This document shows positions 1 through 8,695 of a DNA stretch of 52,793 nucleotides, one piece after another; position 1 is the first letter of the stretch; each line of letters opens with the position of its first letter. Origin of the DNA: an uncultured Traorella sp. (GTDB lineage: Bacteria > Bacillota_I > Bacilli_A > Erysipelotrichales > Erysipelotrichaceae). A program made the position numbers and the translations under genes. Location of the stretch: positions 1 to 52,793 of the forward strand of contig NZ_CALVGS010000047.1 of the NCBI RefSeq assembly GCF_944327115.1. Reading direction: 5' to 3'. The notes beneath the pieces are model-generated. The model was not told the origin of the DNA. It searched no databases and saw only the letters and a list, made by a program, of their open reading frames with translations.

Positions 1-218
1 ACATAGCAGAAGAATGCTTCATATCAGAATCAACCGTCTTTAACATCATCAAACAAATCACTTTAAAATTTCAATCTGCAAATTTAAATATCATCAAAAA
101 AGGAGAAATCGTTCATATTGAAGGAAGCGAGTTATCTAAAAGGAAAATGCTTGCTCATTTCTTTTGTGCAGAAATAGATAATTTAGCAATCAGAATTAAA
201 AATTTTGATGAATATTAA
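1..218 (+). pseudogene. Truncated PRD/Mga-type regulator remnant (3' end)
   Basis: An open frame enters the window (codons in frame from base 3) and stops with TAA at 216-218, giving 71 visible residues. The visible part begins inside a helix-turn-helix (IAEECFISESTVFNIIKQI) and continues into the short strand pair (GEIVHIEGSE) that closes the second HTH in BglG/Mga/LicR-type regulators. It resembles residues about 110-190 of the PRD regulator at 5649-7523. Family members normally run 480-650 residues and continue into PRD domains, but this one stops about 20 residues after the HTH, so it probably keeps DNA binding at most. A 33-bp piece of the amidohydrolase gene lies 3 bp after the stop, consistent with truncation by rearrangement. 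The upstream part is outside the window. Confidence 0.6.
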
Positions 219-221
219 TAT

Positions 222-254
222 AAACAATTGATAAATCTGCTTTATTTCCCACCT
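222..254. repeat. 33-bp direct repeat, copy 1 (copy 2 at 4696-4728)
   Basis: These 33 bases are identical, in the same orientation, to 4696-4728, which lies inside the amidohydrolase coding sequence. Outside the 33 bases the two sites diverge at once. Copy 1 is non-coding and sits between the regulator remnant and the operon terminator, so it is a detached fragment of an amidohydrolase gene. Confidence 0.9.
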
Positions 255-285
255 TAATAAAATTCAATATAATCCTTATTTACTC

Positions 286-326
286 AAAAAGGTTCTTATC
301 AAGACTAAGCTTATAAAGAACCTTTT
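286..326 (-). terminator. Rho-independent terminator of the dga-type operon
   Basis: Perfect 11-bp arms AAAAGGTTCTT (287-297) and AAGAACCTTTT (316-326). On the minus strand the hairpin is followed by TTTTTGAGTA. It lies a few bases past the stop of the last gene of the operon (stop at 333). Confidence 0.85.
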
Positions 327-332
327 CTATGA

Positions 333-1061
333 TTAAATCATTTCTTTTATAATTTTCATCAGTTTTTTTACATCTTCAATTCGTGTCCGACCAGATTTTT
401 TATCAATAATAGAAGAATATACATGAGGTATCATTTTATCAACTCCTGCATTTAAAATGATTTGAATAATTTCTCTAAAATTATTCAAATTTATCCCGCC
501 TGTAGGTTCTAAAATAAAATCATACTTAGCACATGCTTGTGCTACCACCTTTAACTCCTCTTTGCATTTTAACCCATGCATAGGAAAAAACTTTAACGAG
601 TTACCTCCCATTTCTTTAATCATAGCTATTGCCGTTTCAACAGGAACATTAGCAGGAGGCATATCTTTACTTAAAGGGCCAGTGGATATTTTTACTTCTC
701 CAATTTTTCCACTTGGTGATACTAATGCATTGACATGAGCCTTATCATTTCCAATACAGGCCCTCGTATAACCTACAGCTGAAAAAATTTGATTGAAATG
801 ATTGGCATTAACTTCTCTAGAAATTTCTGCAACAGATTTACACTGATTAGGATTTCCTCCTCCTAAACCAACTGATAAATTCCCTTCCAGCTCATCATTG
901 TAAATTCTCATATCTTCGACAGCACTCTTTACATCTGGATAATTTGCTGACAATACACCAATTATCACATGTTTTTCACAAGCTTGATAAATTTCTTGGG
1001 CATTTTGATGGTCCCCTGCTAACACATTTAAGCATATTTTATTTTTATAATAATTAATCAT
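333..1061 (-). CDS. dgaF: KDGP aldolase family protein (DgaF-like)
   Basis: 242 residues, the usual size for this family. It matches the DgaF / EF_0839 family, which splits 2-keto-3-deoxy-6-phosphogluconate into pyruvate and glyceraldehyde 3-phosphate in D-glucosaminate catabolism. The segment NSLKFFPMHG (about residues 154-163) resembles the KFFP motif carrying the Schiff-base lysine of KDPG aldolases, and EPTGGINLNNF (about 185) resembles the phosphate-binding Gly-rich turn. It is the last gene of the operon, 1 bp after the DgaE gene and followed by a terminator. Cytoplasmic. The aldolase reaction is inferred from family; the true sugar acid is not shown by the sequence. Confidence 0.85.
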   Translation of the reverse strand: MINYYKNKICLNVLAGDHQNAQEIYQACEKHVIIGVLSANYPDVKSAVEDMRIYNDELEGNLSVGLGGGNPNQCKSVAEISREVNANHFNQIFSAVGYTRACIGNDKAHVNALVSPSGKIGEVKISTGPLSKDMPPANVPVETAIAMIKEMGGNSLKFFPMHGLKCKEELKVVAQACAKYDFILEPTGGINLNNFREIIQIILNAGVDKMIPHVYSSIIDKKSGRTRIEDVKKLMKIIKEMI

Positions 1062-1062
1062 A

Positions 1063-2154
1063 TTAAATACCTTCTATAATTTCTTTTACTCGCTTACATA
1101 CAATGATTTCATCACCATCACGCATAGGTCGTGGATCAAAAACAAGATTTAAATTAGAAACATCATACTTTCTAGTAAATATAACAGGATATCCATTTTT
1201 TAATTTTTGATCTAATTCATGTGCATCCATATTTGTTTTAATTGGATCAAGTGTTAGTTTCACTCGATATATATCGCGAACACTATCTTTTATAAGCGAA
1301 GCATTTATACCATTTATTTTATTAAATTCTTGCAACATATAATCTAATTTTGGCTGATAATCATACGATTTTGTATTATAATTTTCAATTGCCTTTATTA
1401 AGCCTGCAATATTTTCTTTTCCCACTTTCATAGGTCTAGCCACGCCTCCATACTGCTTACGGCACGCCTGTATCAAATTTTTTTTACCAACAACAAATCC
1501 CGATGTCGGTCCTCCTATTGCTTTTGCTCCACTATAGACTACTAAATCACAGCCGCAGCTTAAATATGTTTTTAAATCTTCCTCAGCAGCTGCATCAAGA
1601 ATGACAGGTAAATGATGTTTGTGAGCGATATTAACGACCTCTGCTAATGGAAGTTGTCCTGTTTGTGAAGCATGATGACTTTTCACATACAGAATAGCTG
1701 CTGTATTTTCATCAATGGCATTTTCATAATGATACTCTACTGTCTTGCATACTGTACCAACCTCTTTTACACGACCACCTCCTAATTGAATCATTTGATG
1801 AATCGTTGCCCCAAAATGTACTAAATGTCCACATGAAATAATAATATCTTTTTTATTAGTTTCTACAAATGGCACCTTTTCAACAAGATATGGATCTCCT
1901 TTCGTAATAATAGCGGCTACTGATAAAATGATACCTGCAGATGCTCCTGCACAAACACAAGCAGCTTCTCCTTGACATATTTCAGCTATCACTTCACCTG
2001 CTTTATCCATTAAATCATCCATTTTGACATAGGCAGCCGATGCCTGCTTCATACTTTCAGCAACATCTTTTTCTAAAATTGATGAACCATAGGGTGTCAT
2101 TTTGCCACTACAATTGATAATCTCATTAACCTGTAGATGCTCATAAATATTCAT
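1063..2154 (-). CDS. dgaE: DgaE family PLP-dependent ammonia lyase
   Basis: 363 residues from ATG at 2154, which has GGAG 8 bp upstream; a TTG 12 bp earlier is in frame but lies on top of that site. The fold is PLP type I: CAGASAGI (about residues 68-75) for the phosphate, LDAAAEEDL (about 187) for the pyridine-N aspartate and VYSGAKAIGGP (about 210) with the likely PLP lysine. DgaE of Salmonella converts D-glucosaminate 6-phosphate to KDGP and ammonia, which the neighbouring DgaF then cleaves, so the pair forms a two-step pathway. The start lies 1 bp after the stop of the DUF4310 gene, consistent with translational coupling. Related selenocysteine-synthase-like proteins are the main alternative, but the neighbourhood fits DgaE. 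Confidence 0.85.
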   Translation of the reverse strand: MNIYEHLQVNEIINCSGKMTPYGSSILEKDVAESMKQASAAYVKMDDLMDKAGEVIAEICQGEAACVCAGASAGIILSVAAIITKGDPYLVEKVPFVETNKKDIIISCGHLVHFGATIHQMIQLGGGRVKEVGTVCKTVEYHYENAIDENTAAILYVKSHHASQTGQLPLAEVVNIAHKHHLPVILDAAAEEDLKTYLSCGCDLVVYSGAKAIGGPTSGFVVGKKNLIQACRKQYGGVARPMKVGKENIAGLIKAIENYNTKSYDYQPKLDYMLQEFNKINGINASLIKDSVRDIYRVKLTLDPIKTNMDAHELDQKLKNGYPVIFTRKYDVSNLNLVFDPRPMRDGDEIIVCKRVKEIIEGI

Positions 2155-2155
2155 A

Positions 2156-2821
2156 TTAAACTCCAATTCCCAAAGTTGTCAGTCCTAATAAATAAGCTAC
2201 ATAGCCAACAATCATGGCACCAAGTGTAATACCACCAATGATAGGTGATTTTTTTCTATGACAGATAACAGCACCAAGCATTGCTCCTAAACCGGCATAT
2301 AAATCAAATGTGATTGCTGAAATCAGAAGCATTGGACCAAACCATGTACCAATAGTATTTCCGGCACCAACCATAATTTCAGTTCCCATTGTACCATATC
2401 CATTCGGCATCAATTTTCTAATAACTAAAATAATACAAGATAACACAATGCCAATCAGTGCACCAACAATTAATGAAACCCAAAAATTTTTAATAAGTAC
2501 ATCTAATCCCATAGAAAGAAAGAGTGCTGGCATACCTCCACCTACTCCAGTCATAACACCACCGCCGATGTCGAGAATACCTACTAACGGGCCTTCTAAA
2601 ATACGTGCAAACAGAAAGCCACCTGTATAACCGATCAAGGCTGTGTAAACACCTGTTTTTACGGCTTCTTCTAACATGACTGAAATTGAAACACCATTTA
2701 GAAAACCTACTCGATATTCAAGAAACAGACTTGAACCAGCAAATACACCTGAACAGATCATAGCCATCAATACGATAAACGCTGATTCACTCATAAAGAA
2801 TTTTTCTATCTTACTATTCAT
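2156..2821 (-). CDS. DUF4310 family membrane protein
   Basis: 221 residues from ATG 2821 behind a strong GGAGGTAAGT. It is very hydrophobic, with about six membrane segments separated by glycine-rich stretches (DIGGGVMTGVGGGMPALF at about residues 86-103; GAGNTIGTWFGP at about 150). This is one of two membrane proteins of the conserved EF_0829-EF_0839 cassette (DUF4310/DUF4311). Function is unproven; with DUF4311 it is the best candidate for the transport channel of the system, since the operon has no recognisable PTS IIC. It lies between the DUF4311 gene (18 bp gap) and dgaE. Confidence 0.8.
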   Translation of the reverse strand: MNSKIEKFFMSESAFIVLMAMICSGVFAGSSLFLEYRVGFLNGVSISVMLEEAVKTGVYTALIGYTGGFLFARILEGPLVGILDIGGGVMTGVGGGMPALFLSMGLDVLIKNFWVSLIVGALIGIVLSCIILVIRKLMPNGYGTMGTEIMVGAGNTIGTWFGPMLLISAITFDLYAGLGAMLGAVICHRKKSPIIGGITLGAMIVGYVAYLLGLTTLGIGV

Positions 2822-2839
2822 ACTTACCTCCATCATCAA

Positions 2840-3544
2840 TTAAAATGGCAACAAGCCTCTAAAATAAGCAATTATAAAGAACATAGCAGAAACGAAAAGC
2901 AACATTGATATACTTCTTTTGCTCTTCAATCCAGTATCCTGAACCGACTGCCCAATCAAAATACCTAAGATACATCCCGGTGCTGCATTTTCCATAACAA
3001 ACTGTGCGATGATTCCAAAAATCGTTGCATATGTACCATGTTCTTTTCCAGCACTCAATGCCGCCAACCAAAAAGCTACCGGTAATACTGGATTCAACAA
3101 AAGAGTAGCTGCCGGAGATACAACATTGCTCGCTATCTGTGCCATTGTTGTTGGTACAAAGCTAGCTAACGTATTTAAAAAAGTGACAACAACAGCTCCA
3201 ACAATAGCTCCCATAATTGTCATCTTGGCCGGATTTTTATATGCTTCGCCATCCTTAAATCCTAAAACACTAAAAGCTGCCGACCAGTTAGGAACAATAC
3301 GATGCAGTACATTTGAACTTAAGGCTCCCATTCCGACTACATCTCCTGCCGAACTAAAAATAAATCCCAATCCATAACTGAAATGTGAAATTGGATCACC
3401 GTTACAAGCATTCATTTCACCTAAAGTACGAAAGGACCCCATACCCTGAACTTCAGGTGCATGATACATACGTGCAGCTCCTCCTGCCGCTCCTGCTCCT
3501 GCTAAAGCACCAATAATCACTGATTTAAATACTAAGTCTATCAT
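2840..3544 (-). CDS. DUF4311 domain-containing membrane protein
   Basis: 234 residues. It opens with a membrane segment rich in Ala and Gly (IIGALAGAGAAGGAARMYHA, residues 10-29), then GEMNACNGDPISHFSYGLGF (residues 43-62) and about four to five further hydrophobic segments. It is the second membrane component of the EF_0829-EF_0839 cassette. The conserved polar patch ACNGDPISHF in an otherwise hydrophobic protein is a plausible substrate or partner site. Its gene is 13 bp downstream of the DUF4312 gene. Alternative reading: a scaffold rather than a permease. Confidence 0.8.
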   Translation of the reverse strand: MIDLVFKSVIIGALAGAGAAGGAARMYHAPEVQGMGSFRTLGEMNACNGDPISHFSYGLGFIFSSAGDVVGMGALSSNVLHRIVPNWSAAFSVLGFKDGEAYKNPAKMTIMGAIVGAVVVTFLNTLASFVPTTMAQIASNVVSPAATLLLNPVLPVAFWLAALSAGKEHGTYATIFGIIAQFVMENAAPGCILGILIGQSVQDTGLKSKRSISMLLFVSAMFFIIAYFRGLLPF

Positions 3545-3557
3545 AACCTCATCTCCT

Positions 3558-3839
3558 TTACTTTAGTATTTCCATCACATTGATTTGTAAAATCAATTCG
3601 ATATCCAAATGTGTATGTTCAACTGGCATAAATAATCCAAATAATTTTTTTATTTCTGTGTGTTCAGATTCCTTAACCAGTTTTATAGACTGTACGTGCA
3701 TTTCCACTAAATAACCTTCAATATAAGAATGAATATTTTTCCTTAAATTTTTAAAAGCATTCTGATAGGCTTCTTCCCTGCTTTCTCCACTTGTCTTCAT
3801 TTCAATTTCATATATTTTTTCTCTCAATAACTCTTTCAT
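3558..3839 (-). CDS. DUF4312 family protein
   Basis: 93 residues, soluble, no membrane segment and no cysteine. It has a basic, helical N-terminal half (EEAYQNAFKNLRKNIHSYIEG) and a strand-rich C-terminal half (LDIELILQINVMEILK). Proteins of this size are always found between the SFCGS protein and DUF4311 in the EF_0829-EF_0839 cassette. The role is unknown; size and position resemble a small cytoplasmic partner of the membrane proteins. The gene is 3 bp from the SFCGS stop and is probably coupled. Confidence 0.75.
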   Translation of the reverse strand: MKELLREKIYEIEMKTSGESREEAYQNAFKNLRKNIHSYIEGYLVEMHVQSIKLVKESEHTEIKKLFGLFMPVEHTHLDIELILQINVMEILK

Positions 3840-3842
3840 AAA

Positions 3843-4202
3843 TCACATCCTATATTTTTGATAGGCTTCCGTAAGTGCTTTTCCTAACTCTTCAGTATCC
3901 ATAAAGCCAAAGCCTAAAGCCTCATATCCATTTTTAATAGCAGAAACTCCTGCATTCACATCACGCATATCATAAATAGCTTTATATCCGTACTGGTTTT
4001 GAGCAGTCAATGCTCCGCCGCCACCACCACCACAAAAACTGATACCAAAATTAGCATTATTTTTTTTCATCACTTCACCTAGCTTCATATCAGCACCAAC
4101 TCCCGGAACCAAAATAGCTTCTCCGCCAGCCATTTCAACTCCTCTAGCAACATTTTGTCCCTTGCCCATTCTATGAGCGATCACAACTTTTACTTTTTCC
4201 AT
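3843..4202 (-). CDS. SFCGS glycine-rich family protein
   Basis: 119 residues starting at ATG 4202 behind GGAGGAG. The family signature is a single cysteine followed by glycines (ISFCGGGGGGALTAQ, about residues 55-69). Other features are an N-terminal strand VKVVIAHRMGKGQN and a VPGVGADMK turn. A small alpha/beta protein with one cysteine in a Gly loop next to a PRD protein and membrane proteins suggests a phosphoryl-accepting IIB-like partner; this is inference. It overlaps the PRD protein gene by 32 bp. The yhf-type operon has a parallel protein at 27563 with SCMTGGGGS. Confidence 0.85.
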   Translation of the reverse strand: MEKVKVVIAHRMGKGQNVARGVEMAGGEAILVPGVGADMKLGEVMKKNNANFGISFCGGGGGGALTAQNQYGYKAIYDMRDVNAGVSAIKNGYEALGFGFMDTEELGKALTEAYQKYRM

Positions 4203-4587
4203 TTTGCTCCTCCTTTATTCTTTCTATCATCGCGCCTAAATGTGTAGCGATGAGAAACACCTCGTCTGTTGACAAATCTTTCTTATAAATTTTTTCTATA
4301 ATATGAGCAATCTCTTTTGCCATGAACTGCAATTTTTCTTCTATCTGATTAGATAATTCCTCATCAATATCAACTTCTTCATGCGTAAAAAACAATCGAT
4401 AATACAAAGTCGTTAAATGTGTCACAAAAGTTATACCAGCACTCTCATCAAAGACAATTCCTTTATTTTTGCATATCTTTAAGACTTCAATACATGCTTG
4501 ATAAACCTTTTCATGATCCTCATTAGAAAAATCAGACCAATGTTCACTTCTCTCAGAGATAATAGAATCTATATCAATATAGTCCAT
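4171..4587 (-). CDS. PRD domain-containing protein (stand-alone)
   Basis: 138 residues from ATG 4587; a GTG 15 bp upstream is also in frame but has a poorer setting. The protein is a single PTS regulation domain with the two expected histidines (FVTHLTTLYYRL and IATHLGAMIER) and no DNA-binding part. PRDs are phosphorylated on these histidines by HPr or IIB proteins, so this may relay phosphorylation state to the SFCGS/membrane components or to the large PRD regulator at 5649. The 3' end overlaps the SFCGS gene, and the 5' end overlaps the end of the amidohydrolase gene by 14 bp. Confidence 0.75.
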   Translation of the reverse strand: MDYIDIDSIISERSEHWSDFSNEDHEKVYQACIEVLKICKNKGIVFDESAGITFVTHLTTLYYRLFFTHEEVDIDEELSNQIEEKLQFMAKEIAHIIEKIYKKDLSTDEVFLIATHLGAMIERIKEEQNGKSKSCDRS

Positions 4588-5683
4588 GATTCTCAACCTC
4601 ACTTCCCACTAATCTTTCAAAGACCACCTGCTTATCAAATATCCTTTCATTTCCTTCTGCATCTACATATCTTTTTTTATCTGTCTTGTTAAATGAAACA
4701 ATTGATAAATCTGCTTTATTTCCCACCTGAATCATATTATCAAGATGAAGGATCTTAGCTGGTCTAATCGATATGGCATCAAGGATCTGCCTTTCATTCA
4801 ATCCAAGATTGTAAATCTTCGTGACGATTTCTGCCAAGGAAGAAATTTTATCCGGATAATTATTTGCATGCAGATCTGAAGAGATTAAGTGTGGTATAAG
4901 TCCTAATTTAAAAGCTTTCTCAGCAACATCAAAGCTAAAACTTGCTGAACCGTGACCTACATCAAATAAAACACCTTTTTGATACTTCTTTATGGCTAAT
5001 TTATTCAATTCACCATTTTCAAGAAACAATCCACCTTTTTTTCCATGATAGATATGAGTAAGAATATCCCCTTTTTCTACTAATGATAATACTTCATCTA
5101 ATTTAGGAGGTTCATTACCCACATGGATCATGAGCGGCAAATGCAATCTATGTGCAAACTGAATCCCTGATCGTATGGGTTCTGTTCCTTTATCTTTCAC
5201 AACACTTTTGCTTGCTCTTAACTTCACTCCACATATCACATCAGGATATTTTTTTATAGCCTTCATTAATTTATCTTCATCTAACCAGCAGTTTTCTGAC
5301 AATTCACATGAATTTTTCGTCAATCCGATAGATGAATAATTTATAAATATTTTTACTCGAGTTTTCATCTCAGATAAATCATCCATGAAATCATCGATAT
5401 CATCTGCACCGCAGCTTCCGGCATCTACCAGATTTCTGACATTATTACATATCCCTATTTTATCTGCATACAATCCCAAATTTGTCCTTTTATGGAAACA
5501 ATGGACATGCATATCAGTCACTGATGGAACGATCCACTTATCACAACAATCCAATATCTCGTCTGCATCATATATAGCTTTTCCAATTGAATGAATGATT
5601 CCATTACAAATTGCTATATCTGCTTTTCTATTTTCACCACTTCTTGGGTCATATATTCTTCCATTTTTTAATAATATCTTCAT
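4574..5683 (-). CDS. Amidohydrolase/deacetylase family metallohydrolase
   Basis: 369 residues from ATG 5683 (AAAGGAGCAGT upstream), starting inside the 3' end of the regulator gene. The fold is dihydroorotase-like: VTDMHVHCF (about residues 57-65) gives the HxH metal pair, GVKLRAS (about 151) the likely carbamylated lysine, MIHVGNEPP and LTHIYHG the next histidines, and SSDLHA (about 276) the last aspartate. The EF_0837 family is related to N-acyl-D-amino acid and dihydroorotase-type deacetylases, so removal of an acyl group or ring opening of the imported substrate is likely. A 33-bp stretch near the 3' end (4696-4728) is duplicated at 222-254. Confidence 0.85.
   Translation of the reverse strand: MKILLKNGRIYDPRSGENRKADIAICNGIIHSIGKAIYDADEILDCCDKWIVPSVTDMHVHCFHKRTNLGLYADKIGICNNVRNLVDAGSCGADDIDDFMDDLSEMKTRVKIFINYSSIGLTKNSCELSENCWLDEDKLMKAIKKYPDVICGVKLRASKSVVKDKGTEPIRSGIQFAHRLHLPLMIHVGNEPPKLDEVLSLVEKGDILTHIYHGKKGGLFLENGELNKLAIKKYQKGVLFDVGHGSASFSFDVAEKAFKLGLIPHLISSDLHANNYPDKISSLAEIVTKIYNLGLNERQILDAISIRPAKILHLDNMIQVGNKADLSIVSFNKTDKKRYVDAEGNERIFDKQVVFERLVGSEVENHGLY
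4696..4728. repeat. 33-bp direct repeat, copy 2 (inside amidohydrolase gene)
   Basis: Exact copy of 222-254. Here it is coding sequence for the C-terminal part of the amidohydrolase, so this copy is the original and 222-254 the fragment. Confidence 0.9.
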
Positions 5684-7523
5684 ACTGCTCCTTTTCTCCC
5701 CCAATATACATTTGGATTGAACGTATATCATATTCCGATAAAACACGATTATATTTACTATAGAGGATATCCAAACTTTTAAATATGATTACCTCTTCTT
5801 TGCTTAAATGATTTAAATCTATTTTTTTTATATTTTCTGATTGATTAATTTGAAGCATTAAATGGATTAAAATACCTATATATACTGAATTTCTCAAATT
5901 TAATTGCAATTCAGAAATAATTTCATCCAGTGCATTAGCACAATCGCTGATCAGATACATCGTGTCCATAAAACTAAGATCATTTTTTGTAAAAGACTCT
6001 GATAGGTTAATATGAATATCCTCTGACTGAATTTTTAATTGTTTTCGTATTTTTATCAAATCTTCTTTTAATAGTAATGGACTAACCGTAATAACTGGTA
6101 TCTGTGTATCTGTAATTCGAGTAGTAGCAATGATTGCATCCGCCTGATCCTTTGTAATATGTGTGGCATTCATAATAGAAATTGTTCCTAAAACATTTAA
6201 GTCTGGAAGTTTATTTTTTAAATTAGCCAATAATAATTCGGCACTCCCCCTTCCACTCGTACAAACTGCATACACTCGACAACTCGACTGATTTAACCTT
6301 TCTACAGCCGCTGCAACATAAATAACGATATAGGCAATCTCATCATCCTCTAATTCTTTTTCGAAGAATAAAGTTTTATTTAATTCTTGTGCACATATTT
6401 CGAATATGCCCGGATATCTTTGCATCATCTCATCTTTCAACAAATTCACTTCAACAAGACCCATTTTCATTCTTTCTATCGTATTTAAAATATGCTCCCG
6501 TAATCCATCAATCAAAATTGAATCACGTATGAGCGGCATACCTAATCTTGCAGATATTTTTTCTACAAAATTCATTAATTGAGAATCAAAGTTAATTGTT
6601 AACTGATTGTTTTTTTGGCTTCTGCTCTGTGCGGTTATATAGTAGAAAGACAATGCTTGTGCTTCATCGCTGTTAACTTTAAAATATAGGTTCTGATTCA
6701 TCATTTCTTCGATTACTTTTTTTTCATAAATAGCTGGACAATTTATAAAACGATCATCCTTCTCAATTTCATGTTTTCGTTCTATTCTCCCTAAGCTAAC
6801 CATGAATATCCATATAAAAAATAGCTGTTCCTTATCTTGAATCAAATCATTACTATTTTTTTGTAAACGCTGAAGCACTAATAATGGTAATGAAAAAGAT
6901 ATTTTTTTGAAATAATTTTGAATCATTCTGTAAATCAGTATTTTTTCATCTTTAAATCGATGGATACTTTCCTTATGACTTAAAAGCATCCATAAATTAA
7001 ATTCATCAAAATTCTTTCTTATAAAAAGAACCATGGCTTCTCTTATTTTAGATTCTTTTCCAATCAGCAGTAATCCATTAGATTTAGTCATTTTAAGGCA
7101 TATATCAAACTTTGCGAACCAATATCGAACGTATTCCAAGTCTTTATAAAAAGTCGTACGACTAATACCAATAGTACTGCATAGTTCATTTAATGTAGGA
7201 GGTTCATTACCAAACATCACCATTGCAATTACAAAATTTGATCGACTTAGCTGATTAAGAGGAGTAGCAAAAGGAATGATATCCTGTAAAATATTTCCTA
7301 AGATATGACGACTTTTTTCATCAGCCAATACAAGCAATGAATCTGTTGTTGTAATGAGTTTAATCTCCGATTCATCAGCCCATTCTCTTATTTTAGCAAT
7401 ATCATTGTATACAGTACGTCTACTTATCTTAAATTTATCTATTAATTCTTCCAATTTAAGATCATTGCCTTTTAAAATTAGATCTACAAAATCCCGCTGT
7501 CTATTATTTAGCTGTATCATCAT
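5649..7523 (-). CDS. PRD-containing transcriptional regulator of the dga-type operon
   Basis: Up to 624 residues; two ATGs in a row (7523 and 7520), the second better spaced from AGGAGG. Domains in order: HTH 1 (about residues 8-60, LEELIDKFKISRRTVYND), HTH 2 (about 100-160, LNELCSTIGISRTTFYKD), two PRD-like regions (about 185-405), a IIB-like domain with the cysteine loop CTSGRGSAELL (about 422), then a C-terminal region with a third PRD-like histidine (IGILIHLML). No IIA domain is apparent. It resembles LicR/MtlR-type activators controlled by phosphorylation. It is the first gene of the operon it presumably controls and overlaps the amidohydrolase gene by 35 bp. The Salmonella dga genes instead use a sigma-54 activator, so regulation differs here. 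Confidence 0.85.
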   Translation of the reverse strand: MMIQLNNRQRDFVDLILKGNDLKLEELIDKFKISRRTVYNDIAKIREWADESEIKLITTTDSLLVLADEKSRHILGNILQDIIPFATPLNQLSRSNFVIAMVMFGNEPPTLNELCSTIGISRTTFYKDLEYVRYWFAKFDICLKMTKSNGLLLIGKESKIREAMVLFIRKNFDEFNLWMLLSHKESIHRFKDEKILIYRMIQNYFKKISFSLPLLVLQRLQKNSNDLIQDKEQLFFIWIFMVSLGRIERKHEIEKDDRFINCPAIYEKKVIEEMMNQNLYFKVNSDEAQALSFYYITAQSRSQKNNQLTINFDSQLMNFVEKISARLGMPLIRDSILIDGLREHILNTIERMKMGLVEVNLLKDEMMQRYPGIFEICAQELNKTLFFEKELEDDEIAYIVIYVAAAVERLNQSSCRVYAVCTSGRGSAELLLANLKNKLPDLNVLGTISIMNATHITKDQADAIIATTRITDTQIPVITVSPLLLKEDLIKIRKQLKIQSEDIHINLSESFTKNDLSFMDTMYLISDCANALDEIISELQLNLRNSVYIGILIHLMLQINQSENIKKIDLNHLSKEEVIIFKSLDILYSKYNRVLSEYDIRSIQMYIGGEKEQYEDIIKKWKNI

Positions 7524-7627
7524 TCTCCTCCTTACATTTTCATTTTAACAACATTTGCATATTTTATTTTTTATTTTCAATTCTATTTTTTACATTATTT
7601 TGTGCAATTCACTTTATTTTTATATTT

Positions 7628-7661
7628 AAAAACATCCGACATGATTAAAGTCCGATGTTTT
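7628..7661 (-). terminator. Terminator of the glycerol-dehydrogenase-like gene
   Basis: AAAACATC and GATGTTTT arms extended by GAC/GTC across one C-C mismatch, followed on the minus strand by a T-run. It lies about 20 bp after the stop at 7678 and separates this gene from the PRD operon promoter region (7524-7627, very AT-rich, with an extended -10-like TGTTAAAAT). Confidence 0.75.
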
Positions 7662-7677
7662 CTTTATATTCATATTT

Positions 7678-8631
7678 CTATTCAAACACATCCACCAAAC
7701 GAATTGCTTCAAGCAGATCATTTCTTTGAATGACCATTGGCATACGATTCATAGAATACTTCGTACTCATGCTCTCATCAATGATTTCCAATAATTCTTC
7801 ATCACTGATATCATCAAGACCGATCTCCTTCAAATGACATGGCAGACCCATAGCATGATAAAATTCTCTTAACTCATGAATGTTTTCATCATTTTCCAAA
7901 AAAAGCTGTACCAGCAAGGAAAAAGCGACCAGTTCACCATGCAAGCTTTTCTGACACTTTTTTGAGAAACCATAACTCAATGCATGAGCACCGCTGCCAC
8001 CGCTATTCGCAAAAGAGATCCCGCTCATATACAGAATCGCTTCATAACATCTTGACAATGCTTCTGACATAAGTCCTTCTTCAACATCATTTTTAGCCTG
8101 CATGCCGTAATTAAGTATCGTATCTTTGCAGCTGCGACATAACACTTCAACAGAAACCGGTACCTTGTAATGTTTTGCTTCATAATAGGTAGATAACGCA
8201 TCCCCTATGCCGCTAATGAAAAAACGTAAAGGCACTTGCGAAAGCACGCTTTCATCCACCAGGACCTTTTTCGGGCAACCACATTCAATGTATTCACCAT
8301 CAATAACAGCCACAGAAGTACATGGAGCATCTGTTGCGGGACTTGTCGGTACCAGGATACAATCAATATTCTGTCGATGAGCCGCAAGCTTTGCCTGATC
8401 CATGATCCTTCCACCGCCAATCCCTACGACAACATCACAATTTCCGATGTCCTGTATATCAAAAACAAAACGAACCCCCTCATCAAAACCATTTACGATC
8501 GTTTTACGATATTTTTCAAATACATGGCCATCAGCAAGAACCACTACCCTTTGATATTCACTGACATAATCTTTTAGATGAGATAAAAGACCATCTTTTT
8601 GAACATAGTAACCAACATTTTTAATTTCCAT
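7678..8631 (-). CDS. Glycerol dehydrogenase-like iron/zinc alcohol dehydrogenase
   Basis: 317 residues from ATG 8631 with GGAGTTATT before it. Family hallmarks: Gly-rich NAD loop IGGGRIMDQAK (about residues 71-81), PTSPATDAP, metal ligand aspartate in GIGDALSTYYEA (about 139), and metal histidines in SGAHALSYG (about 213) and SLHGELVAF (about 230). Glycerol dehydrogenases are about 365 residues, so this is a short member; polyol, hydroxyacetone or glycerol-1-phosphate type substrates are all possible. It is a single-gene unit with its own terminator and is divergent from the NUDIX gene. Confidence 0.7.
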   Translation of the reverse strand: MEIKNVGYYVQKDGLLSHLKDYVSEYQRVVVLADGHVFEKYRKTIVNGFDEGVRFVFDIQDIGNCDVVVGIGGGRIMDQAKLAAHRQNIDCILVPTSPATDAPCTSVAVIDGEYIECGCPKKVLVDESVLSQVPLRFFISGIGDALSTYYEAKHYKVPVSVEVLCRSCKDTILNYGMQAKNDVEEGLMSEALSRCYEAILYMSGISFANSGGSGAHALSYGFSKKCQKSLHGELVAFSLLVQLFLENDENIHELREFYHAMGLPCHLKEIGLDDISDEELLEIIDESMSTKYSMNRMPMVIQRNDLLEAIRLVDVFE

Positions 8632-8695
8632 AATAACTCCTTTTTTGAATAATATACCACTTTTACTTTTAAGATGATAGTGATAAAATACTCTC

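Noticed and set aside
3009-3377. Antisense frame of 122 codons inside the DUF4311 gene
   Set aside because: Product of the hydrophobic coding strand read backwards; no start signals.
8236-8577. Antisense frame of 113 codons inside the dehydrogenase gene
   Set aside because: Lies fully inside a well-supported gene and shows no family features.
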